From positions 1 to 48,640 of the forward strand of contig NZ_JAJAVB010000033.1 of the NCBI RefSeq assembly GCF_020615385.1: DNA of 48,640 nt. The letters run 5' to 3'. Numbering within the stretch: position 1 is the stretch's first letter; every line of letters starts with the position of its first letter. The notes under the pieces are model-generated. The model was not told the origin of the DNA. It did no database searches and worked only from the letters and a program-made list of their open reading frames with translations. A program made the position numbers and the translations under genes. This document shows positions 9,900 to 19,316 of the stretch, piece after piece. The stretch comes from Jiella soli. Lineage in GTDB: Bacteria; Pseudomonadota; Alphaproteobacteria; Rhizobiales; Rhizobiaceae.

Positions 9900-9996
9900 G
9901 TCTCTGCTGTCCCTTCTGGTGGGAGATGGTGTGCCCGGCCTCCGGCCCGACGGTCAGGTCCTGGCTTTAGCAGGACGAGGCCCTGCCTACAAGGCC

Positions 9997-10016
9997 ACAT
10001 AAAGAGTTGCTTATGT
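9997..10016. promoter_or_regulatory. palindrome upstream of ahcY, candidate ArsR-type (SahR-like) operator
   Basis: Half sites ACATAAAGA and TGCTTATGT flank a 2-base centre; 7 of 9 positions are symmetric. It lies about 98 bases upstream of the ahcY start and about 80 upstream of the divergent secreted-protein gene. Palindromes of the form ACATAAAGA-N2-TCTTTATGT are what I recall for SAH/methionine-cycle ArsR-family regulators in alphaproteobacteria. The regulator assignment is inference only. Confidence 0.35.
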
Positions 10017-10096
10017 CTTGATCGGATCGTCAGGATTGGAGTGAACGGCGTTTCGCGCTAGCCTTGCGGGCGGGGCGCGTTCGGGAGGTCGTGAGC

Positions 10097-11908
10097 ATGA
10101 GATCGAGTTTCGCGGCAGGGATGGTCGGACTGTCCCTGGTGCTCGCCGCAGTCGGCCCTTCGGCCGGCCAGGAGCGGCCGTCGCCGATCACGGTGCCGGC
10201 GGCCGAAGGCAGCCGGAGCCTGTCGGATCTGCTCCTGCCCTACAGCCCCTATCTCTTCGACGCGATCATCACCGGCGCCCGGAGCCTTGCCGAAATCACC
10301 TATCAGTCGCGGCGCTATGATCCGATCATGCGCACGCTGATCGTCAACGGCTTGCAAGTGGACCGCGACGACTTCCACATGCGGGTCGGCCAGGCACGGA
10401 TCGGCTCGGCGGAGGCGGTCTTCGAGGACGTAGTGATCGACACCCGGGCGCTGCCGCTCGACCCGACGGTCCGCACCGTTCTGCAGCGTCTGGGACGCGA
10501 AATCGTCACCGGCGACGTGGCGGTCACGGTCACGATGGACGCGGCGCAGGCGAACTACGACCTTCAGGCCGATGTCAGGATGGACGGCGCCGGCCGGCTC
10601 GACCTTCAGGCCGATGTCGCCGGGTTTCACATCCTGGTCCCGCTCGATGAGTTGGAAGGCCGCGACGGCAATGGCTCGCCGGAACTCGCCGGCCGGCTCC
10701 GCTCCGCGAGCGCGAGCTTTACCGATGCGGGGCTTGCCGCCGCGCTCTACGAGGTGGTGGGAGCGGGTCAGGGCATGACCGCTCCGCAGGCGCGTGCGGC
10801 CGCCTCGATGACCGCGGGGATTGCCATTGCCTCGATGTTCAACGGCTTTTCGGGCGGCGAGACGGCGGAACTCAAGGCGGCTGCCCGGCAATGGTCCGCG
10901 GCGGTCCAGGCATTCCTCGCCCGGCCTGACCGGCTCGCCGTGACGCTGCTGCCCGCCCAGCCCTTCGACCTGTCGCGCCTGTCGGCAAAGCAGCCGATCG
11001 ACGCCGCCACGATCCTGGCGCTGAACCCCTCGGTCGCCGCCGGCGCGGCGCCGAAGCTGGCGCTGCGCGATCCGGCCAAGCTGACGCTCGGTCCCGACGC
11101 GCAGCTCTCCGACATCCTCTCGGTGGCGCAGACGCTGATCGAGGGTCGCGGCGTGCCGCAGGACATCGAGCGGGCGGTCACGCTGCTGCTTCCGCCGGCG
11201 CGCGCCGACAACCGGGCGGCGATCGCGCTGCTCGCGCGGGCGCTCGCGCTCGACCCCGGCGCCAAGATCCCGCAGGACGGTCTCGTCGGCACCTATGTGG
11301 CGCTGGCCCTCGCCAAGGCGGACGGGCTGCGGCCGGCCGAGCAGAGCCTTGCCGCCGTCCGCTCGCGCCTCAGCCCGGCCGAGATCGCCGCGGCCGAGGA
11401 CGATGCCGCCGCCAGATGGCGGCAGACGCCGGTCGGGACAAAGCAGCGCCAGGCGGAGATCCGCGCCTTCCAGATGCAGGACTGGCCGACGGTGCGCAGG
11501 CTTGCCTTCGCCTATTACGAAGGGGTCACGATGCCGCGCAACGTCATGCGCGCCTATGGCTGGGCCTCAATCGCGGCGGCCGGCGGCGATGCGATCGCGG
11601 CCAGATTCCGCGACGAGCTGACCGAGGCGGTGAATTCCGGCCGGCTGGTCCTGCCGCTCGACAAGGCCCGCGAGGCGACCAACGATCTGTGGCGGCTGAT
11701 CATCGCCGAGCCGGCGGAAGCGACGGCGCCCGCGGCTCCGCCCACGCCTGCGGCTCCGCCCACGCCGTCGGCTCCCATGGACGGGGCCGGCGGGCCGGCT
11801 CCGGCTCCGGCTCCGGACGATGCGGCGTCCGCGCCACCGGAACCCGCCGCCGAAACCGGCTCCGCCGAAGCGCCGTCTTCGCCGGACGGCCCGACGAAGA
11901 CGCAGTAG
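10097..11908 (+). CDS. predicted exported protein of unknown function, with Pro/Ala-rich tail
   Basis: 603 residues from ATG 10097, chosen over an upstream TTG because GGAGG ends 8 bases before it and the product then starts with a signal peptide (MRSSFAAGMVGLSLVLAAVGPSAG, cleavage probably near AGQ). The N-terminal half (about 30-330) has no family I recognise; it reads as a periplasmic soluble domain. Residues about 340-540 are helical with SEL1/TPR-like segments (GVPQDIERAVTLL; YYEGVTMPRNVMRAYGWASIAAAGGD resembles a SEL1 repeat). The last 60 residues are Pro/Ala-rich and include an 18-base tandem duplication at about 11731-11766. Divergent from ahcY. SEL1 repeats usually mediate protein contacts; no enzyme motif was found. 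Confidence 0.8.
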   Translation: MRSSFAAGMVGLSLVLAAVGPSAGQERPSPITVPAAEGSRSLSDLLLPYSPYLFDAIITGARSLAEITYQSRRYDPIMRTLIVNGLQVDRDDFHMRVGQARIGSAEAVFEDVVIDTRALPLDPTVRTVLQRLGREIVTGDVAVTVTMDAAQANYDLQADVRMDGAGRLDLQADVAGFHILVPLDELEGRDGNGSPELAGRLRSASASFTDAGLAAALYEVVGAGQGMTAPQARAAASMTAGIAIASMFNGFSGGETAELKAAARQWSAAVQAFLARPDRLAVTLLPAQPFDLSRLSAKQPIDAATILALNPSVAAGAAPKLALRDPAKLTLGPDAQLSDILSVAQTLIEGRGVPQDIERAVTLLLPPARADNRAAIALLARALALDPGAKIPQDGLVGTYVALALAKADGLRPAEQSLAAVRSRLSPAEIAAAEDDAAARWRQTPVGTKQRQAEIRAFQMQDWPTVRRLAFAYYEGVTMPRNVMRAYGWASIAAAGGDAIAARFRDELTEAVNSGRLVLPLDKAREATNDLWRLIIAEPAEATAPAAPPTPAAPPTPSAPMDGAGGPAPAPAPDDAASAPPEPAAETGSAEAPSSPDGPTKTQ

Positions 11909-12229
11909 CGCTCCGGGAGCGTCCTCGACCGAACAGATGAACGGGGCAAAAAGAGTGAACCGAGATAGATGCGGCTCTATCCCGGTTCACGCGGCCGCAG
12001 GAGCCAGAGGGTATGGGCCCGCACGTGCCGAACTGCGAGTCTCGACTGGCAGCGGCCCCTCATGCCTATAGGGAAGTTGATTTGTCAACCAATCCCGTCG
12101 CGCGCGGCGTGGTGTCGTTGGCGCCCTGCCGGCGGGTCGGATGGCTGTGGAGGGCGGAGGGCGGCTGGCGATCCCGGTTCCGCCCCACGTTCACCGAGGC
12201 CGCCCTGTGCGGTCGGGGATCGGCAGCGC
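11909..12229. other. intergenic region between convergent secreted-protein gene and ubiG
   Basis: 321 bases. Apart from the hairpin at 11955-11990, I see no gene or repeat here. Short open frames lack ribosome sites or recognisable products. Confidence 0.5.
11955..11990 (-). terminator. hairpin with minus-strand T-tract, likely terminator for ubiG
   Basis: GTGAACCGAGATAGA at 11955-11969 pairs with TCTATCCCGGTTCAC at 11976-11990 (15 positions, one mismatch, 6-base loop). Read on the minus strand it is followed by TCTTTTTG, so it would stop transcription coming from ubiG. It is unusually far (about 240 bases) from the ubiG stop. Confidence 0.6.
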
Positions 12230-12976
12230 CTATCCGGGCCGGCGCGCGAGCACCATGTAGTTGACGTCGGTGTCGCGCGAGGGGCGCCAGGCGTCCGCCA
12301 GCGGGTGATAGACGACGCCGGTCTCGTCGATCATCGACAGGCCGGCCCGCTCCAGCGGCCGGGCAATCTCCTCCGGCCGCACCAGCTTGGAAAATTGGTG
12401 CGTGCCCTTCGGCAGCCAGCCGAGCACGTATTCGGCGCCGACGATCGCGAAGGTCAGGGCCTTCAGCGTCCGGTTGATCGTGGCGACGAAGAGCAGGCCG
12501 CCCGGCTTCACCATGTCGGCGCAGGAGGTCAGGAACAAGTCGACATCGGCGACGTGTTCGACGATCTCCAGCGCGAGCACCACGTCAAAGCGCTCGCCGC
12601 CCTCTGCGATCGCCTCGGCGGTCGTCGCCCTGTAGTCGATGGCAAGTCCGCTCTCTTCGGCGTGGAGCTTGGCGACCTCGATATTGGTCTCCGACGCGTC
12701 CGCGCCGACGACGCTCGCGCCCAGCCGCGCCATCGGCTCGGCGATCAGCCCGCCGCCGCAGCCGATATCGAGCAGCGACAGCCCGGCGAGCGGCCGCGAC
12801 CCGTCGGGGTCGCGCTGGAAGTTCTTCGCCACTTCGCTGCGGATATAATCGAGCCGGACCGGGTTGAACTTGTGCAGCGGCTTGAACTTGCCGGAGGGGT
12901 TCCACCACTCCTGAGCCAGGCGCGAGAAGCGTTCGACCTCGCCGCTGTCGATCGTGCTGCCCCGCTCGAATTCCAT
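12230..12976 (-). CDS. ubiG: ubiquinone O-methyltransferase (2-polyprenyl-6-hydroxyphenol methylase / 3-demethylubiquinol methyltransferase)
   Basis: SAM-dependent enzyme for both O-methylations of ubiquinone synthesis, on the inner face of the membrane. 248 residues, normal length. UbiG-specific N-terminus: [20 protein letters not shown] (residues about 11-30). SAM-binding motif I is [20 protein letters not shown] with the acidic VVGADAS next; the post-motif is [11 protein letters not shown]. Divergently arranged with lysC across 266 bases, an order I recall in Brucella and Rhizobium. No sign of disruption. Confidence 0.96.
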   Translation of the reverse strand: MEFERGSTIDSGEVERFSRLAQEWWNPSGKFKPLHKFNPVRLDYIRSEVAKNFQRDPDGSRPLAGLSLLDIGCGGGLIAEPMARLGASVVGADASETNIEVAKLHAEESGLAIDYRATTAEAIAEGGERFDVVLALEIVEHVADVDLFLTSCADMVKPGGLLFVATINRTLKALTFAIVGAEYVLGWLPKGTHQFSKLVRPEEIARPLERAGLSMIDETGVVYHPLADAWRPSRDTDVNYMVLARRPG

Positions 12977-13242
12977 GGCGGCGTTCCCTCTTTGCCGTAA
13001 TCCGTCGGCCGGGATGTTTCTTCGCGGGCGCTAAAGTCAAGCGCATCCGTGCCGTCGGGCCGCGATGTCGCAGGTATTTCGGCCCGGGACCCGGTTCCCC
13101 GACGTGCTTGAGCAGTCCCGATTGCGGTTTGCGGACGCATCGGCTAGGGAACGCCCGCCCGCCGGACTTCATGTCCGCGGAGCGAGATCGTTTTCCCGCA
13201 GCGCCGGAGCTCGAGCCCGGCATCAGACGCCGAACCGTTTCC

Positions 13243-14496
13243 ATGGCCCGTCTCGTCCTGAAATTCGGCGGAACCTCCGTCGCCGACATCGACCGCATCC
13301 GCAACGTCGCGCGGCATGTCAAACGCGAGGTCGACGCCGGCCATCACTGCGCGGTCGTCGTCTCGGCCATGTCGGGCAAGACCAACGAACTCGTCGGCTG
13401 GTGCCGGCAGGCCTCGCCGCTTCATGATGCCCGCGAATACGACGCCGTCGTGGCCTCGGGCGAGCAGGTAACGGCCGGGCTCCTGGCGATCACGCTGCAG
13501 GAGATGGGCGTCAATGCCCGCTCCTGGCAGGGCTGGCAGATCCCGATCCGCACCGACGGCGCCCATGGCGCGGCCCGCATCCAGGAGATCGACGCCTCGG
13601 AGATCGTGCGGCGGTTCGGCGAGGACCAGGTAGCCGTCATCGCGGGCTTCCAGGGACTCGCCCCGGACAACCGCATCGCAACGCTCGGCCGCGGCGGGTC
13701 GGACACCTCCGCCGTCGCCGTCGCCGCCGCGATCGGCGCCGATCGCTGCGACATCTATACCGATGTCGACGGCGTCTACACGACCGATCCGCGCATCGAG
13801 CCGAAAGCCCGGCGCATGGCGAAGATCTCCTTCGAGGAGATGCTGGAAATGGCCTCGCTCGGCGCCAAGGTCCTGCAGGTGCGCTCGGTCGAGCTCGCGA
13901 TGGTACACAAGGTGCGCACCTTCGTGCGCTCATCCTTCGAGGACCCGGATGCGCCCGGCATGGGGGATTTCGACAACCCGCCGGGCACGCTCATTTGCGA
14001 CGAGGACGAGATCGTGGAACAGCAGGTCGTCACAGGGATCGCCTACGCCAAGGACGAGGCGCAGATCTCGCTGAGGCGGGTTCAGGACCAGCCGGGCGTG
14101 GCCGCGGCGATCTTCGGGCCGCTCGCCGACGCGGGCGTCAATGTCGACATGATCGTCCAGAACATCTCGGAATCGGGCGAGGCGACCGACATGACCTTCA
14201 CGGTCCCGGTCGGCGATCTGTCGAAGGCGACCGCGGTGCTCGACAAGGCCAAGGCCGAGATGCGCTACGACGCCATCCAGAGCGAACAGGGTCTGACCAA
14301 GGTCTCGGTGATCGGCGTCGGCATGCGCAGCCATACCGGCGTTGCGGCCACGGCCTTCAAGGCGCTGGCGAGCCGCGGCATCAACATCAAGGCGATCACC
14401 ACGTCCGAGATCAAGATCTCCATCCTGATCGACGGAGACTTTACCGAACTCGCCGTGCGCACGCTGCACTCGGTCTACGGCCTCGACAAGGCGTGA
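13243..14496 (+). CDS. lysC: aspartate kinase, with C-terminal ACT domains
   Basis: Phosphorylates L-aspartate, the first step toward lysine, threonine, methionine and diaminopimelate. 417 residues from ATG 13243, where the product begins MARLVLKFGGTSVADIDR, the conserved kinase N-terminus; an open extension to 13108 has no family similarity. Kinase motifs: KFGGTSVAD (about 7-15), GRGGSDTSAVAVAAAIGADRCDIYTDVDGVYTTDPR (split over about 147-182). Two ACT modules fill the last 150 residues (ISLRRVQDQPGVAAAIFGPL and KVSVIGVGMRSHTGVAATAF), implying feedback control by lysine and/or threonine. In many bacteria an internal start makes a separate beta subunit from this region; not testable here. Confidence 0.97.
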   Translation: MARLVLKFGGTSVADIDRIRNVARHVKREVDAGHHCAVVVSAMSGKTNELVGWCRQASPLHDAREYDAVVASGEQVTAGLLAITLQEMGVNARSWQGWQIPIRTDGAHGAARIQEIDASEIVRRFGEDQVAVIAGFQGLAPDNRIATLGRGGSDTSAVAVAAAIGADRCDIYTDVDGVYTTDPRIEPKARRMAKISFEEMLEMASLGAKVLQVRSVELAMVHKVRTFVRSSFEDPDAPGMGDFDNPPGTLICDEDEIVEQQVVTGIAYAKDEAQISLRRVQDQPGVAAAIFGPLADAGVNVDMIVQNISESGEATDMTFTVPVGDLSKATAVLDKAKAEMRYDAIQSEQGLTKVSVIGVGMRSHTGVAATAFKALASRGINIKAITTSEIKISILIDGDFTELAVRTLHSVYGLDKA

Positions 14497-14670
14497 ACGG
14501 AAGGCTTGAAGCCGACGGTTGTGATCGCTATCAGGCCAGCGGGCAACGTGCTTGAGACCTTGTCGCGCCTTCCCTTGTTTGGGAGAGTCGCGGAATTGTG
14601 ATCTGATACGGGCGGGCCGGGGGTCGGCCCTCGGGCGGACGAGGCTTATCGCCGGAAACGGAAGACCGCG

Positions 14671-16935
14671 TTGATCAGAAACGACATGTCAGGTCCGCGC
14701 GTCCTCATGCGCCGCATCCGGGAGCTCATGGCCGAGCGCCTCGATCCGCAGACGCGCCTCGATCAGATCGTCAGGCTGATCGCCCAGAACATGGTGGCCG
14801 AGGTCTGCTCGCTCTACGTTCTCAGGGCCGACGCGGTGCTGGAACTCTACGCCACCGAAGGCCTCAATCCCGGCTCCGTCCATCTTGCGCAGCTGCGCCT
14901 CGGCGAAGGCCTCGTCGGCACGATCGCCGCGACCGCGCGTCCGCTCAATCTGTCCGACGCGCAGAAGCATCCGGCCTTCACCTACCTGCCGGAGACCGGC
15001 GAGGAGATCTTCAACTCCTTCCTCGGCGTGCCGGTCCTGAGGGCGGGACGCACGCTCGGCGTGCTCGTCGTGCAGAACAAGTCGGCGCGGGTCTATCGCG
15101 ACGAGGAGTCCGAGGCGCTCGAGACGGTGGCGATGGTCGTTGCCGAAATGATCGCCGCGGGCGGCCTCGAAGGGCTGACGCGGCCGGGCGTGGCACTGGA
15201 CCTGACGCGGCCGGTCAGCTTCGAGGGCGTGGCGCTGTCGGAGGGGATCGGCATTGGCCGGGTCGTCCTCCACGAGCCCCGTGTCGTCGTCACCAACCTC
15301 TTCAACGAGAACGCCGAGGTGGAGGTCGACCGGCTCGGCGAAGCGCTCGGCTTCCTCAGGGTCTCGATCGAGGACATGCTGGCGCGGCGCGACATCGCCG
15401 GCGAGGGCGAGCACCGGGCGGTGCTCGAAGCCTATCGCATGTTCGCCCACGACCGCGGCTGGGTGCGCCGGCTGGAGGAGGCGGTGCGCAACGGGCTGAC
15501 CGCCGAGGCGGCGGTTGAGAAGGTGCAGTCCGACATGCGCGCGCGCATGATGCACCTCACCGATCCCTATATCCGCGAGCGGCTGCACGATTTCGACGAT
15601 CTCGCCAACCGGCTCCTGCGGCAGCTGATCGGACGCGGCGAGGACGATCTGTCGGAGCTCACCGACGCCGTCGTCGTCGCCCGCCAGATGGGCGCGGCCG
15701 AACTTCTCGACTATCGCCGCGGCCAGATCCGCGGCCTCGTCCTCGAAGAGGGCGCGGCGACCAGCCATGTCGTGATCGTGGCGAGGGCGCTCGGCGTGCC
15801 GGTCGTCGGCCAGGTCAAGGGCGCGGTCTCGATGTCGGAGAACCGCGACGCGATCATCGTCGACGGCGAGGATGGCAGCGTCCATCTGCGCCCGCCGCAG
15901 GAGATCGAGGCGCTGTTCGCCGACAAGGTGCGCTTCCGCGCCGAGCGCCAGCAGCGCTACCGCTCGCTGCGCGACGTGCCCTCGCGCACCAAGGACGGCG
16001 TCGACATCCACCTGCAGATGAATGCCGGGCTGCTCGTCGATCTGCCGCAGCTCGACGAATCGGCCGCCGAGGGCATCGGCCTGTTCCGCACCGAGCTGCA
16101 GTTCATGGTCGCCTCGACCATGCCGCGGGCGAGCGACCAGGAACGGCTCTATTCGGCGGTCCTCGACGCGGCGGCCGGCCGGCCGGTGACCTTCCGCACG
16201 CTCGATGTCGGCGGCGACAAGGTGTTGCCCTATCTCAGCCAGGCGTCGGAGGAGAATCCCGCGCTCGGCTACCGGGCGCTCAGGCTCGCACTCGACCGGC
16301 CGGGCCTGATGCGCACGCAGCTTCGCGCGCTTTTGAAGGCCGCGTCCGGGCGCGAGCTGCGCGTCATGTTCCCGATGGTGACCGACGTGTCGGAGGTGCG
16401 CCGCGCCCGCGAGCTGATCGATCGCGAGCTGACCCATCTCGGCCGCTTCGGCTATACGCTGCCGCGGGACCTGAAGATCGGGGCGATGATCGAGGTGCCC
16501 GCGCTCCTGTTCCAGCTCGATGCGCTGATGGCGTCGCTCGACTTCGTGTCGGTCGGCTCGAACGATCTGTTCCAGTTCTTCAGCGCGGTGGATCGCGGCA
16601 ATACGCGCGTCGCCGGCCGCTTCGACGATCTGTCGGCACCGTTCTTCCGGGCGCTGAAGATGATCCTCGACGCGGGCAACCGCCACGCCGTGCCGGTGAC
16701 CCTGTGCGGCGAGATGGCGGGCCGTCCGCTCTCGGCGATGGCGTTGATCGGCCTCGGCTTCCGCTCCATCTCCATGGCGCCGCCCTCGATCGGGCCGGTG
16801 AAGGCGATGATCGTCGCGCTCGACGCCGGCAGACTGACCGAGGTGATGGACGAGCATCTTCTGGAGGCGCGTCCCGGGCGCACGCTGCGACAGCAGCTCA
16901 TGGATTTCGCCAAGGCTCACGCGATACCATATTAG
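14671..16935 (+). CDS. ptsP: phosphoenolpyruvate--protein phosphotransferase PtsP (EI-Ntr)
   Basis: Enzyme I of the nitrogen-related phosphotransferase system: takes phosphate from PEP and passes it to NPr, then EIIA-Ntr. 754 residues: GAF domain about 25-170 (senses glutamine in rhizobia), EI N-terminal and phospho-His domains (EEGAATSHVVIVARALGVPVVGQ; the His in TSH is the phosphorylated one), then the TIM-barrel PEP site (GIGLFRTELQFM, TFRTLDVGGDKVLPYL, GSNDLFQFF, CGEMAG). Start TTG 14671 is chosen: GGAAG ends six bases before it, whereas ATG 14686 lacks a ribosome site. Follows lysC after 174 bases. Other PTS parts are outside the window. Confidence 0.96.
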   Translation: MIRNDMSGPRVLMRRIRELMAERLDPQTRLDQIVRLIAQNMVAEVCSLYVLRADAVLELYATEGLNPGSVHLAQLRLGEGLVGTIAATARPLNLSDAQKHPAFTYLPETGEEIFNSFLGVPVLRAGRTLGVLVVQNKSARVYRDEESEALETVAMVVAEMIAAGGLEGLTRPGVALDLTRPVSFEGVALSEGIGIGRVVLHEPRVVVTNLFNENAEVEVDRLGEALGFLRVSIEDMLARRDIAGEGEHRAVLEAYRMFAHDRGWVRRLEEAVRNGLTAEAAVEKVQSDMRARMMHLTDPYIRERLHDFDDLANRLLRQLIGRGEDDLSELTDAVVVARQMGAAELLDYRRGQIRGLVLEEGAATSHVVIVARALGVPVVGQVKGAVSMSENRDAIIVDGEDGSVHLRPPQEIEALFADKVRFRAERQQRYRSLRDVPSRTKDGVDIHLQMNAGLLVDLPQLDESAAEGIGLFRTELQFMVASTMPRASDQERLYSAVLDAAAGRPVTFRTLDVGGDKVLPYLSQASEENPALGYRALRLALDRPGLMRTQLRALLKAASGRELRVMFPMVTDVSEVRRARELIDRELTHLGRFGYTLPRDLKIGAMIEVPALLFQLDALMASLDFVSVGSNDLFQFFSAVDRGNTRVAGRFDDLSAPFFRALKMILDAGNRHAVPVTLCGEMAGRPLSAMALIGLGFRSISMAPPSIGPVKAMIVALDAGRLTEVMDEHLLEARPGRTLRQQLMDFAKAHAIPY

Positions 16936-17040
16936 CGGGGCATCGTCGGAGCCGCGCCAGGGCGGCCCGATTCGATCCGACCCGTGTCGCGGCACCGCCG
17001 CACCGGCCCCGATTCATCGAGACCCCGATTCAAGGACAGC

Positions 17041-18120
17041 ATGGCGACCCTGCCGACAGCAACGCTCAACGAAATCCTGTCGCGCCACGACAAGCTCGAG
17101 GCCGAGATGGCGTCGGGGCCGGAGCACGACGTCTATTCTCGCCTTGCGGCCGAATATTCTTCGCTGGAAGAAGTCGTGGCTGCGATCCGCGAGTTCCGGC
17201 GCGCCGAGGAAGAACTTGCCGGCTCGCGCCAGCTCCTGGCCGACCCTTCAGCCGATCGCGAGATGCGCGCGCTCGCCGAAGACGAGATCGACGAGCTGAA
17301 GGAGCGGCTGGAAGAGCTGACCGGCCGAATCCGCATCCTGCTCTTGCCGAAGGACGCCGCCGACGAGAAGGGCGCGATCCTCGAAATCCGGGCCGGCACC
17401 GGCGGGTCCGAGGCCGGGCTCTTCGCGGGCGACCTCTTCCGCATGTACCAGCGCTACGCCGAACTCAACGGCTGGAAGGTGGAACTCCTGTCGGCCAGCG
17501 AGGGCGAGGTCGGCGGCTTCAAGGAAGTGATCGCCTCGATCAAGGGGGCTGGCGTCTTCTCCAAGCTGAAGTTCGAATCCGGCGTCCACCGCGTCCAGCG
17601 CGTGCCAGAAACCGAATCGGGCGGCCGTATCCACACCTCCGCGGCGACGGTCGCTGTCCTGCCGGAGGCCGAGGAAGTGGATATCGACGTCAGGGCCGAA
17701 GACATCCGCATCGACACGATGCGCTCCTCGGGCGCCGGCGGCCAGCACGTCAACACCACCGATTCGGCCGTGCGCATCACCCATCTGCCGACCGGCATCG
17801 TCGTCACCTCCTCGGAAAAGTCGCAGCACCAGAACCGGGCGCGGGCGATGCAGGTCCTGAAGGCCCGGCTCTACGACCTCGAACGCCAGCGCGCCGACGA
17901 CGAGCGCTCGGCGGCCAGAAAGAGCCAGGTCGGCTCCGGCGACCGTTCTGAGCGCATCCGGACCTATAATTTCCCGCAGGGGCGGGTCACCGACCACCGC
18001 ATCAACCTGACGCTCTACAAGCTCGACCGGGTGATCGAGGGCGAAATGGACGAACTCGTCGATGCGCTGATCTCCGACCATCAGGCGCACCAGCTCGCGG
18101 CCGTCGGCGCCGATGAGTGA
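17041..18120 (+). CDS. prfA: peptide chain release factor 1
   Basis: Reads UAA and UAG stop codons and triggers peptide release. 359 residues, normal length. ATG 17041 follows CAAGGACAGC; the open frame upstream has no similarity. The GGQ loop is [17 protein letters not shown] (Gln is the methylated residue), and the stop-codon anticodon region has [13 protein letters not shown] with the P-x-T tripeptide (PET). The next gene, prmC, methylates that Gln, and the two overlap by 8 bases, so they form a functional and probably translationally coupled pair. Confidence 0.98.
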   Translation: MATLPTATLNEILSRHDKLEAEMASGPEHDVYSRLAAEYSSLEEVVAAIREFRRAEEELAGSRQLLADPSADREMRALAEDEIDELKERLEELTGRIRILLLPKDAADEKGAILEIRAGTGGSEAGLFAGDLFRMYQRYAELNGWKVELLSASEGEVGGFKEVIASIKGAGVFSKLKFESGVHRVQRVPETESGGRIHTSAATVAVLPEAEEVDIDVRAEDIRIDTMRSSGAGGQHVNTTDSAVRITHLPTGIVVTSSEKSQHQNRARAMQVLKARLYDLERQRADDERSAARKSQVGSGDRSERIRTYNFPQGRVTDHRINLTLYKLDRVIEGEMDELVDALISDHQAHQLAAVGADE

Positions 18121-19093
18121 GGCGTCCGGCGTCCGGACCCTCGGTCGGATCTTCGCCGAAAGCGCGCAGACCCTGCGAGCCGCGGGTTTGGCGACGCCGG
18201 ACCTCGATGCGCGGCTGCTTCTGGCCGAAGCGGAGGGGATCGCGCCCGCCGGCGTCCATGGCTTCTCGCGCGATCCGGTCTCCGAACCGGGCTGCGCGCG
18301 GTTGGCGCAGTTCCTGGATCGCCGCCTGTCGGGCGAGCCGGTGCATCGCATCATCGGCCGCCGCGCCTTCTACGAGCACGAATTCCTGCTTTCGCCGGAA
18401 ACGCTGGAGCCGCGGCCGGATACGGAGACGCTTGTGGAAGCGGCCCGGACCTTCATGGCGGACCGCCTCGCGCGGCAGAAGACCTTGCACTTCGCCGATC
18501 TCGGCACCGGGACCGGCGCGATCGCGATCTCGCTTCTGGCCCTCTTTCCGGCCGCGCGGGCGCTTGCCGTCGACATCTCGCAAGGAGCGCTCGCCACCGC
18601 TCTCCGTAACGCCGAGGCGGCCGGCGTCGCGGACAGAATGCTCGCCACTGTGGGAGATTTTCTCGCCGCGATCGGCGGGCCCCTTGATCTCATCGTGTCG
18701 AATCCCCCATATATTCGCAGTGAGGATATCGGGTCACTGGCGCGCGAAGTGCGCGAACATGACCCGCTTCTGGCCCTCGACGGAGGCCATGACGGCCTTT
18801 CAGCCTATCGCTCCATTGCAGCCTCTGCGCGATCCGTACTGGCGCATGACGGCGCGATTCTGGTCGAGATCGGCGCGGGTCAGGAAGACGACGTCTCGGC
18901 CGTGTTTTCCGATCGCGGCTTGAGGCCCATTGCGGGGCATCGCGACCTTTCCGGGCTGGTGCGCGTGCTCGGTTTCGCGGCGCAACGCGACGAAAAATCG
19001 GTTCAGGGCGCATCTTCGTCACACAACCGTTCGGAAACGTCGCTATTCGGAGAAAGTGCTTGTGACGGCAAGATTTCCCCACTAGGGTCATGA
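18113..19093 (+). CDS. prmC: peptide chain release factor N5-glutamine methyltransferase
   Basis: Methylates the GGQ glutamine of release factors with SAM. Motif [30 protein letters not shown] (about 123-151, split) and catalytic [10 protein letters not shown] (Asn-Pro-Pro-Tyr) are intact; the N-terminal helical substrate domain includes [32 protein letters not shown]. The ATG lies within the end of prfA (8-base overlap). At 326 residues it is longer than the usual 280-295. The extra tail after VLGFAAQR (about 35 residues, Ser-rich) has no recognised motif and may be simple read-on to the next stop. Confidence 0.95.
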   Translation: MSEASGVRTLGRIFAESAQTLRAAGLATPDLDARLLLAEAEGIAPAGVHGFSRDPVSEPGCARLAQFLDRRLSGEPVHRIIGRRAFYEHEFLLSPETLEPRPDTETLVEAARTFMADRLARQKTLHFADLGTGTGAIAISLLALFPAARALAVDISQGALATALRNAEAAGVADRMLATVGDFLAAIGGPLDLIVSNPPYIRSEDIGSLAREVREHDPLLALDGGHDGLSAYRSIAASARSVLAHDGAILVEIGAGQEDDVSAVFSDRGLRPIAGHRDLSGLVRVLGFAAQRDEKSVQGASSSHNRSETSLFGESACDGKISPLGS

Positions 19094-19316
19094 ATAAGCA
19101 GAAAAATCGAGGGGGACATCCCGAACGGCGCGGCCGAGGGATGCTCGAGATGGCTGAAAGGCTGTCCGTCGGGCCGGCGGGGCTCATCGCCAGGCGAAAC
19201 CAAAACTAACATTTCTATCGGCGTCTCCGCAGATGGAGTCGCTCTTCGAGGCGCGCGAAGCGTCTCTGGCTATGGCCAGGCCGGTGCGGCTGGCCCATCC
19301 AAAAGACAGGAAGAGC

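Noticed and set aside
9900-10060. SAH riboswitch upstream of ahcY
   Set aside because: I do not see the conserved pairing of that aptamer, and the palindrome explains the symmetry better.
14689-16995. 768-residue minus-strand frame opposite ptsP
   Set aside because: His/Asp/Glu/Arg-rich shadow with no domain.
19094-19316. extra gene between prmC and the DUF4167 gene
   Set aside because: Only short frames; the 28-residue extension before ATG 19317 has no conserved sequence.
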